34,546 nt of DNA from Lachnospiraceae bacterium (GCA_014804485.1 JAAUZT010000035.1:71622-106167), one strand, 5' to 3'; shown: positions 7,363 to 16,207, counted from the first letter of the stretch. Made by a program: numbers and translations. Notes: generated by a model from the sequence alone, not told the origin.

Positions 7363-8802
7363 TTATGTCCCAGGGTGGGAACGCGGGATCTTCACGGTCA
7401 CCTTCGCTCCGCCCCGCATACGCGCATTCCCCTGAACCGTCAAACCACTCTCTTCCTCTGAGGAAGCGGTGACATTCTCCAGAAGTACTATACCGTCGTG
7501 CTGTTTTACAATCGTATCAACAATATACAGACCCATGCCGTAGTGGGAGCCTGCGGCATGACGGCTGTCATCGTCCATATAGAATTGCTCTTTGGCATGC
7601 GCCAGTGCACTTTCCGTAAATCCGCTGCCCGTATCGGAAATCGTGAAAACAAAATGTGTTTCATCCTGTCTTCCCTCAAACAGAATCGTTCCGCCGTCCG
7701 GCGTATGCTCCGCCGCGTTCGAGAAAATATTCATGAACGCACGTGCAAGTAATGCCGGCTGTGCATATATTTTCTCCGTAAAATCAGAACACTTCCATTG
7801 CAATTTTACGTGGTGAACCGCGCATAAGCTGTCCGCCTGTCTCTTAAGTTCTTCAAGAAAATCTGTGACATCCTTATAGTGCCTATCGACCGGCATTGAC
7901 ACGGACGACCTGATCACCTCAATCATCATCTGAACATAATCCTGCATCTGTAAGGTACTGTCCATGATACAGTCAATATATGACCTCTGCTCTTCTGTGG
8001 TCTCTGTATCATCCAGCAGCTCTGTGTTGCCGCGCACAAGCGTAAGCGGTGTCTTTAAGTCATGTGCCAGCGCCGACATCTGTTCATTCTTCGTCTGTTC
8101 CATCCGCCACTGTTTCTCCAGCGATTCCTTCAATGCCATTCTCATTTCGTCCATAGCGGCCAGAATAGAATTGATTTCTTTTACCGGGCCATATGAAATT
8201 GTAAAATCCAGATCCTGATTCTGTATCCTGTCTGCTGCAGCAGCCAACGGCGACAGCTGTCGTCTGACTGTCACATGAAACCGGACCGCCACCGATAAGA
8301 TAATCATGAGAACCATCACCAGAAAAACGACAAGCAGCAATACTTCCGGTGACGGCAGATACTTTCTGAGTACGGCAGACCGATACTGTACAATCAGTTG
8401 ATACCGCAGTACGCAGCATTCCGCTTCTCGTGGAATTTCCAGATAATAAGGGGCCCCGAAATAACTGCCTCCGTTGAACCTTTTACCATTAACCACATCC
8501 CATGCCTGAGCCGCTTCCTTTTCTCCCATATCTCCACTTAACACTCTGCCGTCCTTGTCAAACACCGTATATCGGCACAAATCCGGAATCAACTCCTCCG
8601 TAAGCCGTTCCGCCGTCTGTATTCTCTCGACGGCAGACCGTGCCTGATCTTCCGCATAGTCTGCCGGATATACCAGATTACTCGCAAGCAGCATTATGAA
8701 TACGCACACAAGAGCGAGAACTGTCAGCACGATTCCCATAAAAATATATAAGAAATATTTCAGAAAAAACAGCCCGATAGACCTTCCTGTCACTCTTCCC
8801 AT
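7363..8802 (-). CDS. Sensor histidine kinase of the peptide-resistance module
   Basis: A 479-residue membrane histidine kinase. Helices at about 12-41 and 152-173 enclose an extracytoplasmic domain of about 110 residues. A HAMP-like region follows (RRQLSPLAAAADRIQNQDLDF), then the dimerisation domain with the phospho-acceptor His247 in SALAHDLKTPLTLVRGNTELL, and the ATPase domain with N-box NIFSNAAEHTPDGG, G1 DTGSGF and G2 GSHYGMGLYIVD. The ATG at 8802 overlaps the response-regulator gene by 13 bases, so the two are translationally coupled; an upstream TTG is less likely. Kinases next to such ABC transporters commonly sense antimicrobial peptides (for example CprK of C. difficile), which is inference here. 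Confidence 0.92.
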   Translation of the reverse strand: MGRVTGRSIGLFFLKYFLYIFMGIVLTVLALVCVFIMLLASNLVYPADYAEDQARSAVERIQTAERLTEELIPDLCRYTVFDKDGRVLSGDMGEKEAAQAWDVVNGKRFNGGSYFGAPYYLEIPREAECCVLRYQLIVQYRSAVLRKYLPSPEVLLLVVFLVMVLMIILSVAVRFHVTVRRQLSPLAAAADRIQNQDLDFTISYGPVKEINSILAAMDEMRMALKESLEKQWRMEQTKNEQMSALAHDLKTPLTLVRGNTELLDDTETTEEQRSYIDCIMDSTLQMQDYVQMMIEVIRSSVSMPVDRHYKDVTDFLEELKRQADSLCAVHHVKLQWKCSDFTEKIYAQPALLARAFMNIFSNAAEHTPDGGTILFEGRQDETHFVFTISDTGSGFTESALAHAKEQFYMDDDSRHAAGSHYGMGLYIVDTIVKQHDGIVLLENVTASSEEESGLTVQGNARMRGGAKVTVKIPRSHPGT

Positions 8803-9452
8803 TTGTACCCAATCCCCCAAACAGTTTTAATCGGCGAGTAATGATATCCTTCCAGCTTCATCCGAATATTTTTGATATGCGTTGTGATCGTCGTATCATT
8901 GCTCTCGCCGTCGAATCCGAATACCTGCTCGTAGATCTGTTCCTTAGAGAAGACCTGCCCATGGTTTCTCGCAAGAAACTCACAAATCAAATATTCCGCC
9001 TTGGTTAAGGCGACTTCCTCACCGTTTACTACAAGCTGTTTTGCAGATAAGTTAAACCGGGAACCGGCAAAGGTAAGCCCTATGAAATGTTCCCTTCTCT
9101 CCCGCCTAAGATGAGCCGCCACCCTTGCGCGCAGCTCGGCTGCCCCAAAAGGCTTGCAGATATAGTCATCCGCGCCTTTCTCCAATCCGTACACCAGACT
9201 GCTCTCCTCTGACTTCGCCGTAAGGAAAAGAATAGGACAGTCCACAATACCCCGAAGCTCTTCACAAAGTGCAAATCCGTCCTTGCACGGCATCATCACA
9301 TCTAAAAGAATCAGGTCAAAATTATCTACTCTTATCCCATCCAGAGTCGTTGAATCTGACACAGTTGTCACATTATGTCCGTCCTTATTGAGAATCCTGC
9401 TGATCATTGTCAAGATCGCCGTGTCATCGTCTACTACTAAAATATTTGCCAT
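8790..9452 (-). CDS. OmpR/PhoB-family response regulator
   Basis: A 220-residue two-domain regulator. The receiver domain carries the acidic pocket VVDDD, phospho-acceptor Asp51 in LLDVMMP, Thr78 and Lys100 (ICKPFG). The C-terminal winged helix (about 128-220) has the LTKAEYLICEFLARNHGQVFSKEQIYEQVFG recognition region and ends in GIGYKWEE. The start at 9452 (MANILVVDD) is the only one that matches the domain. It lies 122 bases downstream of the second permease gene and overlaps the kinase gene, so the ABC and two-component genes may form one transcript. Its probable target is the promoter upstream of 11773. Confidence 0.95.
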   Translation of the reverse strand: MANILVVDDDTAILTMISRILNKDGHNVTTVSDSTTLDGIRVDNFDLILLDVMMPCKDGFALCEELRGIVDCPILFLTAKSEESSLVYGLEKGADDYICKPFGAAELRARVAAHLRRERREHFIGLTFAGSRFNLSAKQLVVNGEEVALTKAEYLICEFLARNHGQVFSKEQIYEQVFGFDGESNDTTITTHIKNIRMKLEGYHYSPIKTVWGIGYKWEE

Positions 9453-9574
9453 ATGTGTGTAAATTCCTTCCCTACGTTTTTTCACGCAATGCTTATTCAG
9501 CTTCCGTTGCACTGACTCGACTGCCAGCACAGCACAGATTTGCACACTGCTTCGTTTGTGTCCGCAATAAACTG

Positions 9575-10324
9575 CTACTCATTCCAGTTCACGCCTTCCC
9601 ATCTGCAGCTCCACATCACATACAGAAAAAGCTCCGTCATCGTTACCGCCCCGCATATCCACATTTCCCTGCCGCAATCCACGATGGGCAGTCGCTCCGT
9701 ACTGTATGCATGCATTAGAGAGCAAACAAGCCTGGAAGCCCACGCCGCCGGAAACAGAATCCAGACAGAATCTCCCAGTCCTGTCAGAAGAACCGCTGAC
9801 AACAGACTCTCTGCAATTCCCAGCCCGACGGAGATTCCCTTATGAAACCGCAGGGCAAGAAACATATGCCATATATATAAGAAAATACTGCCTCCCACCA
9901 TGACAAGCGCGGCAATCCAATAAAAAGAGTACCGCACAGTGTGCTGTTTCAGGACAAAATAATATCCTGTTCCGAACAACACCGCTGCCAGCGCGACCGA
10001 AAATGTCCCAAGTATTATCAGCAGCGCCGGTTTAGAAATAAAAGCACTTTTCCTGTCAGCAACTGCAAGCATCATCTGATAAGCTCCCGCATAGGACTCC
10101 TGCTCTGCTACTATAGCACAAAAAGTCCCGATCAGAAAAGGGTATCCCAATCCAATCATCTGGAAATATGCCTGTACTTTGCTGTATGCATTCCATGGTG
10201 TGGCGGCATAATATGCCAGAAAAACGACTGCCATAACACAGGGAATAACCAGATGCGCCGTCCGCAGCGGTGTGTGTTTTGTTTTGATATAGTCAGCCTT
10301 GATATGTCGCAGTAAATTGTGCAT
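9575..10324 (-). CDS. Lantibiotic-immunity type ABC permease (MutG-like position)
   Basis: A 249-residue membrane protein with about six hydrophobic segments, of the ABC-2 / lantibiotic immunity permease type. It begins with the typical RHIKADYIKTKHTPLRTAHLVIP segment and has the family's EQESYAGAYQMMLAVADRKSAFISK stretch. Its ATG overlaps the stop of the preceding permease by one base (TAATG), so both are translated together. By position it corresponds to MutG/CprC, the second permease of self-protection exporters that remove lantibiotics or cationic peptides from the membrane. Which peptide it handles cannot be told. Confidence 0.88.
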   Translation of the reverse strand: MHNLLRHIKADYIKTKHTPLRTAHLVIPCVMAVVFLAYYAATPWNAYSKVQAYFQMIGLGYPFLIGTFCAIVAEQESYAGAYQMMLAVADRKSAFISKPALLIILGTFSVALAAVLFGTGYYFVLKQHTVRYSFYWIAALVMVGGSIFLYIWHMFLALRFHKGISVGLGIAESLLSAVLLTGLGDSVWILFPAAWASRLVCSLMHAYSTERLPIVDCGREMWICGAVTMTELFLYVMWSCRWEGVNWNE

Positions 10325-11067
10325 TAGATCGATTCCCTTCTATCATACATTCCCCGAAACCAGCGTGCCGTGGCAAACGTAAGCACCGCAAACCAAAATA
10401 ATGAAATCATGACACCGGGAACAATGACAGATGTATTCATATATTGACTGCCGTACTCCACGCTCAATCCATTCGGCATGATCTGCAGCACGGGACACAT
10501 CAGCCTGAACGGAACTGACGCCGGACAGATCCACCACAACTTAGACGCTCCGAGCGTGATCAGACTGCCCACGGTAAGCGTCATACATGTAAAAATCGCA
10601 GCAAACATTCCGAAACGCGCCGCCAGTATCATATACAGAGGTATCTCCCACAGATAGCAGATACTCAGAAGCAGCGCCGCAGCCAAACCATTCGCAACCG
10701 GTATCGTCGTTCCGATCAGAACTCCGCCCACAGCCGTACCGACAAAAATCAACAGATTTGCCCACAAAAGTTTTATTGCATAATATAAAATTTTACCCAT
10801 CCAGCACCTGTCCGGTGCAATCTGCGTCGTCAGCATGTTGGCATAATGCTGCTTTTTCTCTTGTCTAATCCCCAAATAACACAGAACAGAGAGCATACCC
10901 GGAAGAATCATCGTATACCACCAATTCCATGCATTTACGGAATAGTATGATGTTCCCATACTCAGAAAAAGTGAGATCATCACTTGCAGGACTGCTGCCG
11001 ACAATGGCAGAAAGCTGCCGAAAGAATGCCGCATCTTAAGCCGCTCTGCTTGCATTAGCTCTTTCAT
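10324..11067 (-). CDS. Lantibiotic-immunity type ABC permease (MutE-like position)
   Basis: A 247-residue permease with about six membrane segments, first of the two. The N-terminus MKELMQAERLKMRHSF and the following FLPLSAAVLQVMISLF helix are typical of the MutE/EpiE-type lantibiotic immunity permeases, as is IRQEKKQHYANMLTTQIAPDRCWMGKI. The start at 11067 follows the ATPase stop by one base, with AAAGGAG overlapping the end of the ATPase gene; a longer upstream frame has no such signal. It would form a heterodimer with the permease at 9575-10324 and couple to the ATPase at 11069-11773. Confidence 0.88.
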   Translation of the reverse strand: MKELMQAERLKMRHSFGSFLPLSAAVLQVMISLFLSMGTSYYSVNAWNWWYTMILPGMLSVLCYLGIRQEKKQHYANMLTTQIAPDRCWMGKILYYAIKLLWANLLIFVGTAVGGVLIGTTIPVANGLAAALLLSICYLWEIPLYMILAARFGMFAAIFTCMTLTVGSLITLGASKLWWICPASVPFRLMCPVLQIMPNGLSVEYGSQYMNTSVIVPGVMISLFWFAVLTFATARWFRGMYDRRESI

Positions 11068-11068
11068 C

Positions 11069-11773
11069 TTACGCACACTCCTTTCCCGCATCCCGAACTA
11101 CTTTCATGAAAAGCGCCTCCAGATCTTCCGTGCGATCTACAGCCCCGCTGTACCCAAGTCTGCCGCCCGCAATGATTCCGATATGATCGGCAATCTGCTC
11201 CACCTCACTTAGAATATGGCTGGACAGAATCACTGTAATCCCCTGTGCCGGGAAGGATCTGACCAACTCCCGCAGTTCCTGTATCCCCAGCGGATCAAGT
11301 CCATTGGTCGGCTCATCCAGAATCAGTAGCCGCGGATTACCCAATAGCGCCAGCGCAATGCCGAGCCGCTGCTTCATACCCAAAGAAAACTGTCCCGCAC
11401 GCTTCCTGCCCGTATCGGTTAAATCCACCGTCCGCAGAACCTCTTCAATCCGATCCTCCGACAGTCCGAGCATAGTCGTCCGCACTTTAAGATTTTCTTC
11501 AGCCGTAAGGTTATCGTAAAGCGGCGGCGTCTCAATCAGAGCTCCGATCTGATTCAGATCCTGTCTGCGCCACAGATGTCCGTCGAAACGGATCGAACCG
11601 GAATCCGGCCGCAGCATACCCGCAATCATCTTAAGTGTCGTGGATTTGCCCGCGCCGTTGGGACCCAGCAGTCCGTAGACCGAGTTTCTTTCAATCTGAA
11701 TCGACAGATCATTTACCGCCGTCTGTTTCTTGAATTTTTTGTTAAGATTAATGGTTTCCAGAATTATATCCAT
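11069..11773 (-). CDS. Lantibiotic / bacitracin-type self-protection ABC ATPase
   Basis: A 234-residue ATPase of the LanF/BcrA/CprA type: Walker A GPNGAGKST (37-45), signature SLGMKQR (130-136), Walker B LLILDE (149-154), GLDPLGIQELRELV and switch His in SSHILSEVEQ. The Q-loop position has Glu81 (GALIETPPLYDNLT) instead of Gln; such an E-loop is a known hallmark of lantibiotic self-protection ATPases and supports the assignment beyond generic homology. The start at 11773 follows GGAAAGGAC; longer upstream frames are not protein-like. It is the first gene of the module with two permeases, regulator and kinase. No lantibiotic precursor or modification gene is in the window, so the role is more likely resistance to foreign peptides. 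Confidence 0.92.
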   Translation of the reverse strand: MDIILETINLNKKFKKQTAVNDLSIQIERNSVYGLLGPNGAGKSTTLKMIAGMLRPDSGSIRFDGHLWRRQDLNQIGALIETPPLYDNLTAEENLKVRTTMLGLSEDRIEEVLRTVDLTDTGRKRAGQFSLGMKQRLGIALALLGNPRLLILDEPTNGLDPLGIQELRELVRSFPAQGITVILSSHILSEVEQIADHIGIIAGGRLGYSGAVDRTEDLEALFMKVVRDAGKECA

Positions 11774-11864
11774 TTGTATCCTGTCCTTTCCTGCGAAGCT
11801 GCCGCGCGCCTGCCGGCATAAGGCTCCGCATGCTTTATTAAGAATAGGATATAGGGCAATTATG

Positions 11865-11880
11865 AAGATTTGATAAAGAT
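11865..11880. promoter_or_regulatory. Candidate response-regulator box (direct repeat)
   Basis: AAGAT occurs at 11865-11869 and again at 11876-11880, an 11-bp (one helical turn) direct repeat about 95 bases upstream of the ABC ATPase start and also upstream of the divergent hydrolase gene. OmpR-family regulators usually bind such tandem repeats. The motif is short, so the call is tentative. Confidence 0.3.
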
Positions 11881-11957
11881 AATGTACCGAGTATGAAAAA
11901 AAATGATATACTGTACACAACAGAAATAAATCATTCCAACCGAGGTGACCTTTTATT

Positions 11958-12959
11958 ATGAAGAAACACACTACAGGAGCACGCTCCATAAAAACACATA
12001 CTAAAATTGCACTTGCAATTGTTACCGTCCTACTGTCCATCCGCCGGATTAGCCTGATTTTTATCAAAAATATTCTGGCGGCAGTTCCGAACAGAAATAA
12101 TGTGCAACCGGAATCCCCCGCCAGTGCCGAAGACCTTTCCATCGATCCCGCTAAAGCCACATTCATGGAAAACAGAAAACAACTCCGTGCGATGGGAAGC
12201 GAATTTGAGCAGACCATGAAGGACGCTTCCATCACAAGCTGCGACGGTTTGAAGCTGAGCGCCAAATACCGGATACAGGATGCTCAGAACCATCGCTGGA
12301 TCATTTCCATCCACGGCTATAAGGACAGCCATCACTTTATGCTGCCCTACGGCGCAGTCTTTTATCGAAAAGGATATAATGTTCTGCTGCCCGACAACAG
12401 GGCGCACGGCGTAAGCGAAGGCAGTTACATAGGGATGGGCTGGCTCGACAAGGAAGATATCTCCTTATGGATTGAGTGGATCGCCGAACAGGACCCTGAA
12501 GCGAAAATTATTCTGCACGGTATCTCCATGGGCGGCGCAACCGTCATGATGACCGCGGGCAAGAACCTTGATCATGTGGTCGGCTACATAGAAGACTGCG
12601 GCTACACCAGTGTCTGGGATATCTTCGCCAGTGTCATGAAACGGGATTACCATCTGCCCGCCTTTCCGATCCTGCATACCTGCCGTTTGATCAGTAAGCG
12701 CAGATTAGGCTATGATTATGTCGAGGCATCCGCTCTCACACAAATCAAGAAGTGCGACAAGCCGATGCTCTTTATCCACGGAGAAGCGGATGACTTCGTG
12801 CCTACCGCCATGGGACATCAGGTATACGAGGCATTCCCCGGCAAGAAAGATCTCTACATTGCCAAAAATGCGGGGCATGCAAACGCAATGGATTTTGATC
12901 CTCCTGTATACTTCGCCAAAGTATTTGAATTTATAGACAATAATATCAGTTTCGATTAA
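11958..12959 (+). CDS. Membrane-anchored alpha/beta hydrolase
   Basis: A 333-residue serine hydrolase with a single N-terminal hydrophobic segment (about 17-41) that probably anchors it outside the membrane. The alpha/beta fold shows the oxyanion strand IISIHGYKDS, the nucleophile elbow GISMGG (Ser190), Asp278 in HGEADDFVP and His307 in AGHANA, a complete catalytic triad. The family includes esterases and lipases often annotated as alpha/beta fold hydrolase; substrate is unknown. The start follows GAGGTGACC. It is divergent from the peptide-resistance operon and 27 bases upstream of the MATE gene, so it is probably co-transcribed with it. Confidence 0.92.
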   Translation: MKKHTTGARSIKTHTKIALAIVTVLLSIRRISLIFIKNILAAVPNRNNVQPESPASAEDLSIDPAKATFMENRKQLRAMGSEFEQTMKDASITSCDGLKLSAKYRIQDAQNHRWIISIHGYKDSHHFMLPYGAVFYRKGYNVLLPDNRAHGVSEGSYIGMGWLDKEDISLWIEWIAEQDPEAKIILHGISMGGATVMMTAGKNLDHVVGYIEDCGYTSVWDIFASVMKRDYHLPAFPILHTCRLISKRRLGYDYVEASALTQIKKCDKPMLFIHGEADDFVPTAMGHQVYEAFPGKKDLYIAKNAGHANAMDFDPPVYFAKVFEFIDNNISFD

Positions 12960-12986
12960 TTCATCGTAGAAAAGAGGAATATCACA

Positions 12987-14411
12987 ATGTCACTGGAAAA
13001 GCAGACAAAAATATCTGAGCATAGTGCAGTGTCAAAGGATCACGACGTTCTGCCGCCCAAAACCAAGGTAAAACACAGCCGGGAAAACATCCGTATTACC
13101 TTCAACATGGCATGGCCTTCCATCGTGGAATCCTTCTTCGTGGCATTTGCGGGGTTAGTGGACTCTTTGATGGTCAGTTCCTTAGGCTCTTACGCGGTTG
13201 CCGCCGTGGGGCTCACGACACAGCCCAAGTTCATCGGGCTGTCCCTGTTTTTCGCCCTGAATGTGGCAATCTCGGCTCTGATTGCCAGAAGACGCGGTGA
13301 AGAGAAGCCGGAGGAAGCCAACCGTATCTTAAGCACCGCCGTCATTTTCATCATTGCGGCGGCGGTTCTGTTAAGTATTCTTTTCGTAGTTCTGGCAAGT
13401 CCGATCATTCACTTGTGCGGTTCCACGCCGGAAACCCATGACAGCGCTGTGGCGTATTTCAAGATCATCATGGGCGGTATGATCTTTAACTGTATCCAGA
13501 TGGGAATTAACTCCGCGCAGAGAGGCGCCGGCAATACGAAGATCACCATGCGCACCAACGTGACCTCCAACACGGTCAACATTATTTTCAATTACCTGCT
13601 GATCAACGGACATTTCGGGTTCCCTGCCCTCGGAATCCACGGTGCGGCTCTCGCTACGGTCTTAGGCACCGTAGTGGCGTGTATCATGAGCGTCCTCTCT
13701 ATCTTGAACCCTGACGGCTTTATCAGTCTTCCTTATATTATGAAAAATCGGATTTATCCCGCAATGAAAAGCTTCCTCAATCTGATCAAAGTGGGATACA
13801 GCGTTTTCTTCGAACAGCTTCTGATGCGGATCGGCTTCATGCTGACGGCGATCATGGCCGCCAATCAGGGCACGGATGCCATGGCGGCACATCAGGTCGG
13901 TATGAATATCATGGGATTATCCTTCTCCTTCGGAGACGGTCTGCAGGCCGCGGCGGTGGCGCTGATCGGACGCAGCCTCGGTGCCGGGGACGAAAACCTG
14001 GCCAAAGAGTACGGAAGTATATGCAGAATGTTCGGCGGTATTATTTCGGTATGCCTTGCCGTGATCTACTTCGTCGGCGCCGGACCACTTATGAGGCTTT
14101 TCTTTGAGGAAGAGCATATTGTTGCCATCGGCATAAATATCATGCGTGTCATCATCTTCGTAGTGGCTTTCCAGATCAGTCAGGTGGTGTACATGGGCTG
14201 TCTGCGCGGCGCGGGAGATACGTTCTACACCGCGGTGGCTTCCACAATCAGCGTTACCTTTATCCGTACCGCCGGTTCCTATCTGGGCGGATATGTATTC
14301 GGACTCGGTATCGTAGGTATCTGGCTGGGTGTGCTGGCGGATCAGATTTCGCGGTTTGTGTTTGCTTCGACGCGGTTTAAGAAGGGGAAGTGGACGCAGA
14401 TTAAGATATAA
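12987..14411 (+). CDS. MATE family efflux transporter
   Basis: A 474-residue multidrug/toxin extrusion transporter with about 12 membrane helices. After a hydrophilic N-terminal tail of about 35 residues it shows the typical AWPSIVESFFVAFAGLVDSLMVSSLG, QRGAGNTKITMRTN, AAHQVGMNIMGLSFSFGDGLQAAAVALIGRSLGAG and GCLRGAGDT segments of the family's two homologous halves. Transport would be driven by sodium or protons; substrate is not predictable. The start follows AGAGGAAT. It probably shares a transcript with the upstream hydrolase. Immediately downstream lies the inverted-repeat element at 14423-14744. Confidence 0.95.
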   Translation: MSLEKQTKISEHSAVSKDHDVLPPKTKVKHSRENIRITFNMAWPSIVESFFVAFAGLVDSLMVSSLGSYAVAAVGLTTQPKFIGLSLFFALNVAISALIARRRGEEKPEEANRILSTAVIFIIAAAVLLSILFVVLASPIIHLCGSTPETHDSAVAYFKIIMGGMIFNCIQMGINSAQRGAGNTKITMRTNVTSNTVNIIFNYLLINGHFGFPALGIHGAALATVLGTVVACIMSVLSILNPDGFISLPYIMKNRIYPAMKSFLNLIKVGYSVFFEQLLMRIGFMLTAIMAANQGTDAMAAHQVGMNIMGLSFSFGDGLQAAAVALIGRSLGAGDENLAKEYGSICRMFGGIISVCLAVIYFVGAGPLMRLFFEEEHIVAIGINIMRVIIFVVAFQISQVVYMGCLRGAGDTFYTAVASTISVTFIRTAGSYLGGYVFGLGIVGIWLGVLADQISRFVFASTRFKKGKWTQIKI

Positions 14412-14422
14412 ACAAAGCAATT

Positions 14423-14744
14423 TCCTATTACGGATTCGAGTGTCAAAAGGTGCTTATGAAAGGCTGAGAGGGGAGATTGCGCAAAATGTTCCCGTAGCTG
14501 TCCGGCTCCGTCATATGGATTTTCTAAAATATTCCAGTGACGTTGTGGGACGGGACGCAACCGCCCGACATTCGCCATCCGGGCTCAGGTCGGGCTTTTC
14601 AGAACATCCATGTTCTGAAATTGCTGGGTACTGAACGGAATATTAAGAAAATCTCATATGACTACGCACGACAGCTACGGGAACATTTTGCGCAATCTGC
14701 TATCTTAGTTTATGAAGAGCACCTTTTGACACTCGAATCCTATT
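14423..14744. mobile_element. MITE-like long imperfect inverted-repeat element
   Basis: The 388 bases between the MATE and WYL genes hold no gene but a large inverted repeat. The outer ends GGATTCGAGTGTCAAAAGGT (from 14432) and its reverse complement (ending 14740) match. An inner block at 14474-14502 matches 14670-14698 perfectly over 29 bases, and a further imperfect match runs from about 14507-14535 to 14636-14666. The centre carries two more hairpins: GCCCGAC (14563-14569) with GTCGGGC (14589-14595), and TTTCAGAACAT/ATGTTCTGAAA at 14597-14620. TCCTATT at both 14423-14429 and 14738-14744 may be a target-site duplication, though the right copy overlaps the repeat end. No transposase is encoded, hence MITE-like. 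A structured RNA or a processed cruciform is an alternative. Confidence 0.7.
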
Positions 14745-14799
14745 TCAAAAATCTCGTGAACTCGAAATATACCGTAGAATTACATAAGGAGAGCTTATC

Positions 14800-15699
14800 A
14801 TGATTAATCGTCTGCTCAGTATCATATACATCTTAATGAATAGGGGAACCGTAACTGCAAAGGAACTGGCGGAGCGGTTTGAGGTGTCTGTGCGGACAAT
14901 TTATCGTGATATCGATGCTTTGAGTATGGCTGGGATTCCGGTCTACACGACCAAGGGTCGAAACGGCGGTATCCACCTGACGGAGCAGTTTGTCCTTAAC
15001 AAAATGCTGGTCTCCAAGAAAGAACAGCAACAGATTCTTGCCGCCCTCGCCAGCCTCAGAGAGACAGGCACTCATGAAGAAGAGGCGATCCTGAACAAGC
15101 TGGGAGATTTTTTCATGGAAAAACCCGAAAACTGGGTTGCCATAGATTTGTCCGATTGGAGCGGACGAAGAAAGGATCTGTTCAATCAGATCAGGGATGC
15201 CATTTTAAACCGGCATGTGATGGAGTTTGACTATTATGGTCAATACGGTGAAATGAGCCACCGCTATGCGGAGCCTGTCCAACTTCTCTTCAAAGAATAT
15301 ACATGGTATGTGCGCGCTTACTGCAGGACGAGGCAGGCTATGCGTCTGTTCAAAGTACTGCGGATGAAAAGAGTTGTAGTGCTCGACGAAACTTTTGATG
15401 TTCGTACAGCTGTCCAAAACACCGATGCCTATTCGGACATTCCCGCGGACATCCCGCTACCGGAAATTACTTTATGGATCGACAAAAAAGAAGCCTACCG
15501 CATTTATGACCGTTTTGATGAAGAAGAGATTACCGTGCTGCCCGACGGGAATTTCGAGATTCATTACCGGTGCACGTTAGACGATTGGGTTTATGGTATG
15601 ATCCTGTCTTTCGGTCCTTCGGCAAAAGTACTGGCGCCTAAGTTCGTACAAGCGGAAATGCAACGCCGTATCGGGGAAATGGCAAAATTATACCGGTAG
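14800..15699 (+). CDS. WYL-domain transcriptional regulator (YafY family)
   Basis: A 299-residue DNA-binding regulator. An HTH_11 winged helix occupies residues 4-55 (LLSIIYILMNRGTVTAKELAERF, VSVRTIYRDIDALSMAGIPV), followed by a WYL domain (about 135-205; LLFKEYTWYVRAYC with the WYV triad) and a C-terminal WCX-type domain (about 215-298). WYL domains sense ligands such as nucleotides or nucleic acids, and many members regulate stress or defence genes. The start follows AAGGAGAGC. It overlaps the convergent Nudix gene by 12 bases. Its targets are not evident; the upstream MATE gene is separated from it by a repeat element. Confidence 0.93.
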   Translation: MINRLLSIIYILMNRGTVTAKELAERFEVSVRTIYRDIDALSMAGIPVYTTKGRNGGIHLTEQFVLNKMLVSKKEQQQILAALASLRETGTHEEEAILNKLGDFFMEKPENWVAIDLSDWSGRRKDLFNQIRDAILNRHVMEFDYYGQYGEMSHRYAEPVQLLFKEYTWYVRAYCRTRQAMRLFKVLRMKRVVVLDETFDVRTAVQNTDAYSDIPADIPLPEITLWIDKKEAYRIYDRFDEEEITVLPDGNFEIHYRCTLDDWVYGMILSFGPSAKVLAPKFVQAEMQRRIGEMAKLYR

Positions 15700-16137
15700 G
15701 GATCTACCAATCCAAAAGCCTCTCCTTTTCACTTCCTCCATCAATACCGGCTGTATCTCCGGATAAGTCCATCGCTGCGGCAGAGCTTCCCCGATGACGA
15801 TTTGTTCGATCTCGCTGTGCAGCTCTTTTTCAAATTCCCATGCTCTTGCATAGTAGAGCATACCAAAGCTTTCCTCGCCCTCAAAATTTTCCGGTGCCGT
15901 GACAGAATAAACGCAAATCGGCCAGAGCTCGAACCGAATGGCGCCGGTCTCCTCATACAGTTCTCTTCTCGCGGTTTCTTCGATCGTCTCCCCTTCTTCT
16001 CTGTGTCCGCCGGGCGCTTCCAACGTCTCCCGTTGCCGATGTTTGCAGAATACCCACCGTCCTTCATGCTCCGTTATGATTACCGCAAACTTCAACAGTT
16101 TATCGTCCACCGTATCGTAAAATCTGATTTCCGCCAT
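15688..16137 (-). CDS. Nudix hydrolase
   Basis: A 149-residue Nudix-fold pyrophosphohydrolase with a complete Nudix box running from GGHREEGETIEETARREL to YEETGA (about residues 43-66), matching the GX5EX7REUXEEXGU pattern. Family members hydrolyse nucleoside diphosphates linked to another moiety, including oxidised nucleotides; the substrate here is unknown. The start at 16137 is fixed by GAGGAGGAACC. The 3' end overlaps the convergent WYL gene by 12 bases. The upstream gap to the zinc-ribbon gene is divergent and holds the dyad at 16186-16207. Confidence 0.94.
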   Translation of the reverse strand: MAEIRFYDTVDDKLLKFAVIITEHEGRWVFCKHRQRETLEAPGGHREEGETIEETARRELYEETGAIRFELWPICVYSVTAPENFEGEESFGMLYYARAWEFEKELHSEIEQIVIGEALPQRWTYPEIQPVLMEEVKRRGFWIGRSLPV

Positions 16138-16185
16138 GGTTCCTCCTCTTGCGAAGTATTTATGCTTTTTAAGATTCGCTTAATT

Positions 16186-16207
16186 ATATGACGCGCTGAT
16201 GTCATAT
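16186..16207. promoter_or_regulatory. Dyad in the divergent Nudix / zinc-ribbon promoter region
   Basis: ATATGAC (16186-16192), eight bases, then GTCATAT (16201-16207): a 7-bp inverted repeat in the AT-rich gap between the divergent genes at 16137 and 16318. A TGATATCA palindrome follows at 16214-16221, the same 8-mer that occurs twice in the SPFH promoter at 25960 and 25971. Candidate operator for an unknown regulator. Confidence 0.35.

Noticed and set aside
8803..8820. TTG start of the histidine kinase at 8820
   Set aside because: ATG 8802, just downstream, has a suitable upstream G-rich site and gives the usual short overlap with the regulator gene.
7363..11773. Lantibiotic biosynthesis cluster
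   Set aside because: Only immunity-type transporter and two-component genes are present; no precursor peptide, modification enzyme or leader protease was seen on either strand.
13917..14420. Open frame on the minus strand across the MATE gene end
   Set aside because: Shadow of the MATE coding sequence; His/Asp-rich and without a start signal.
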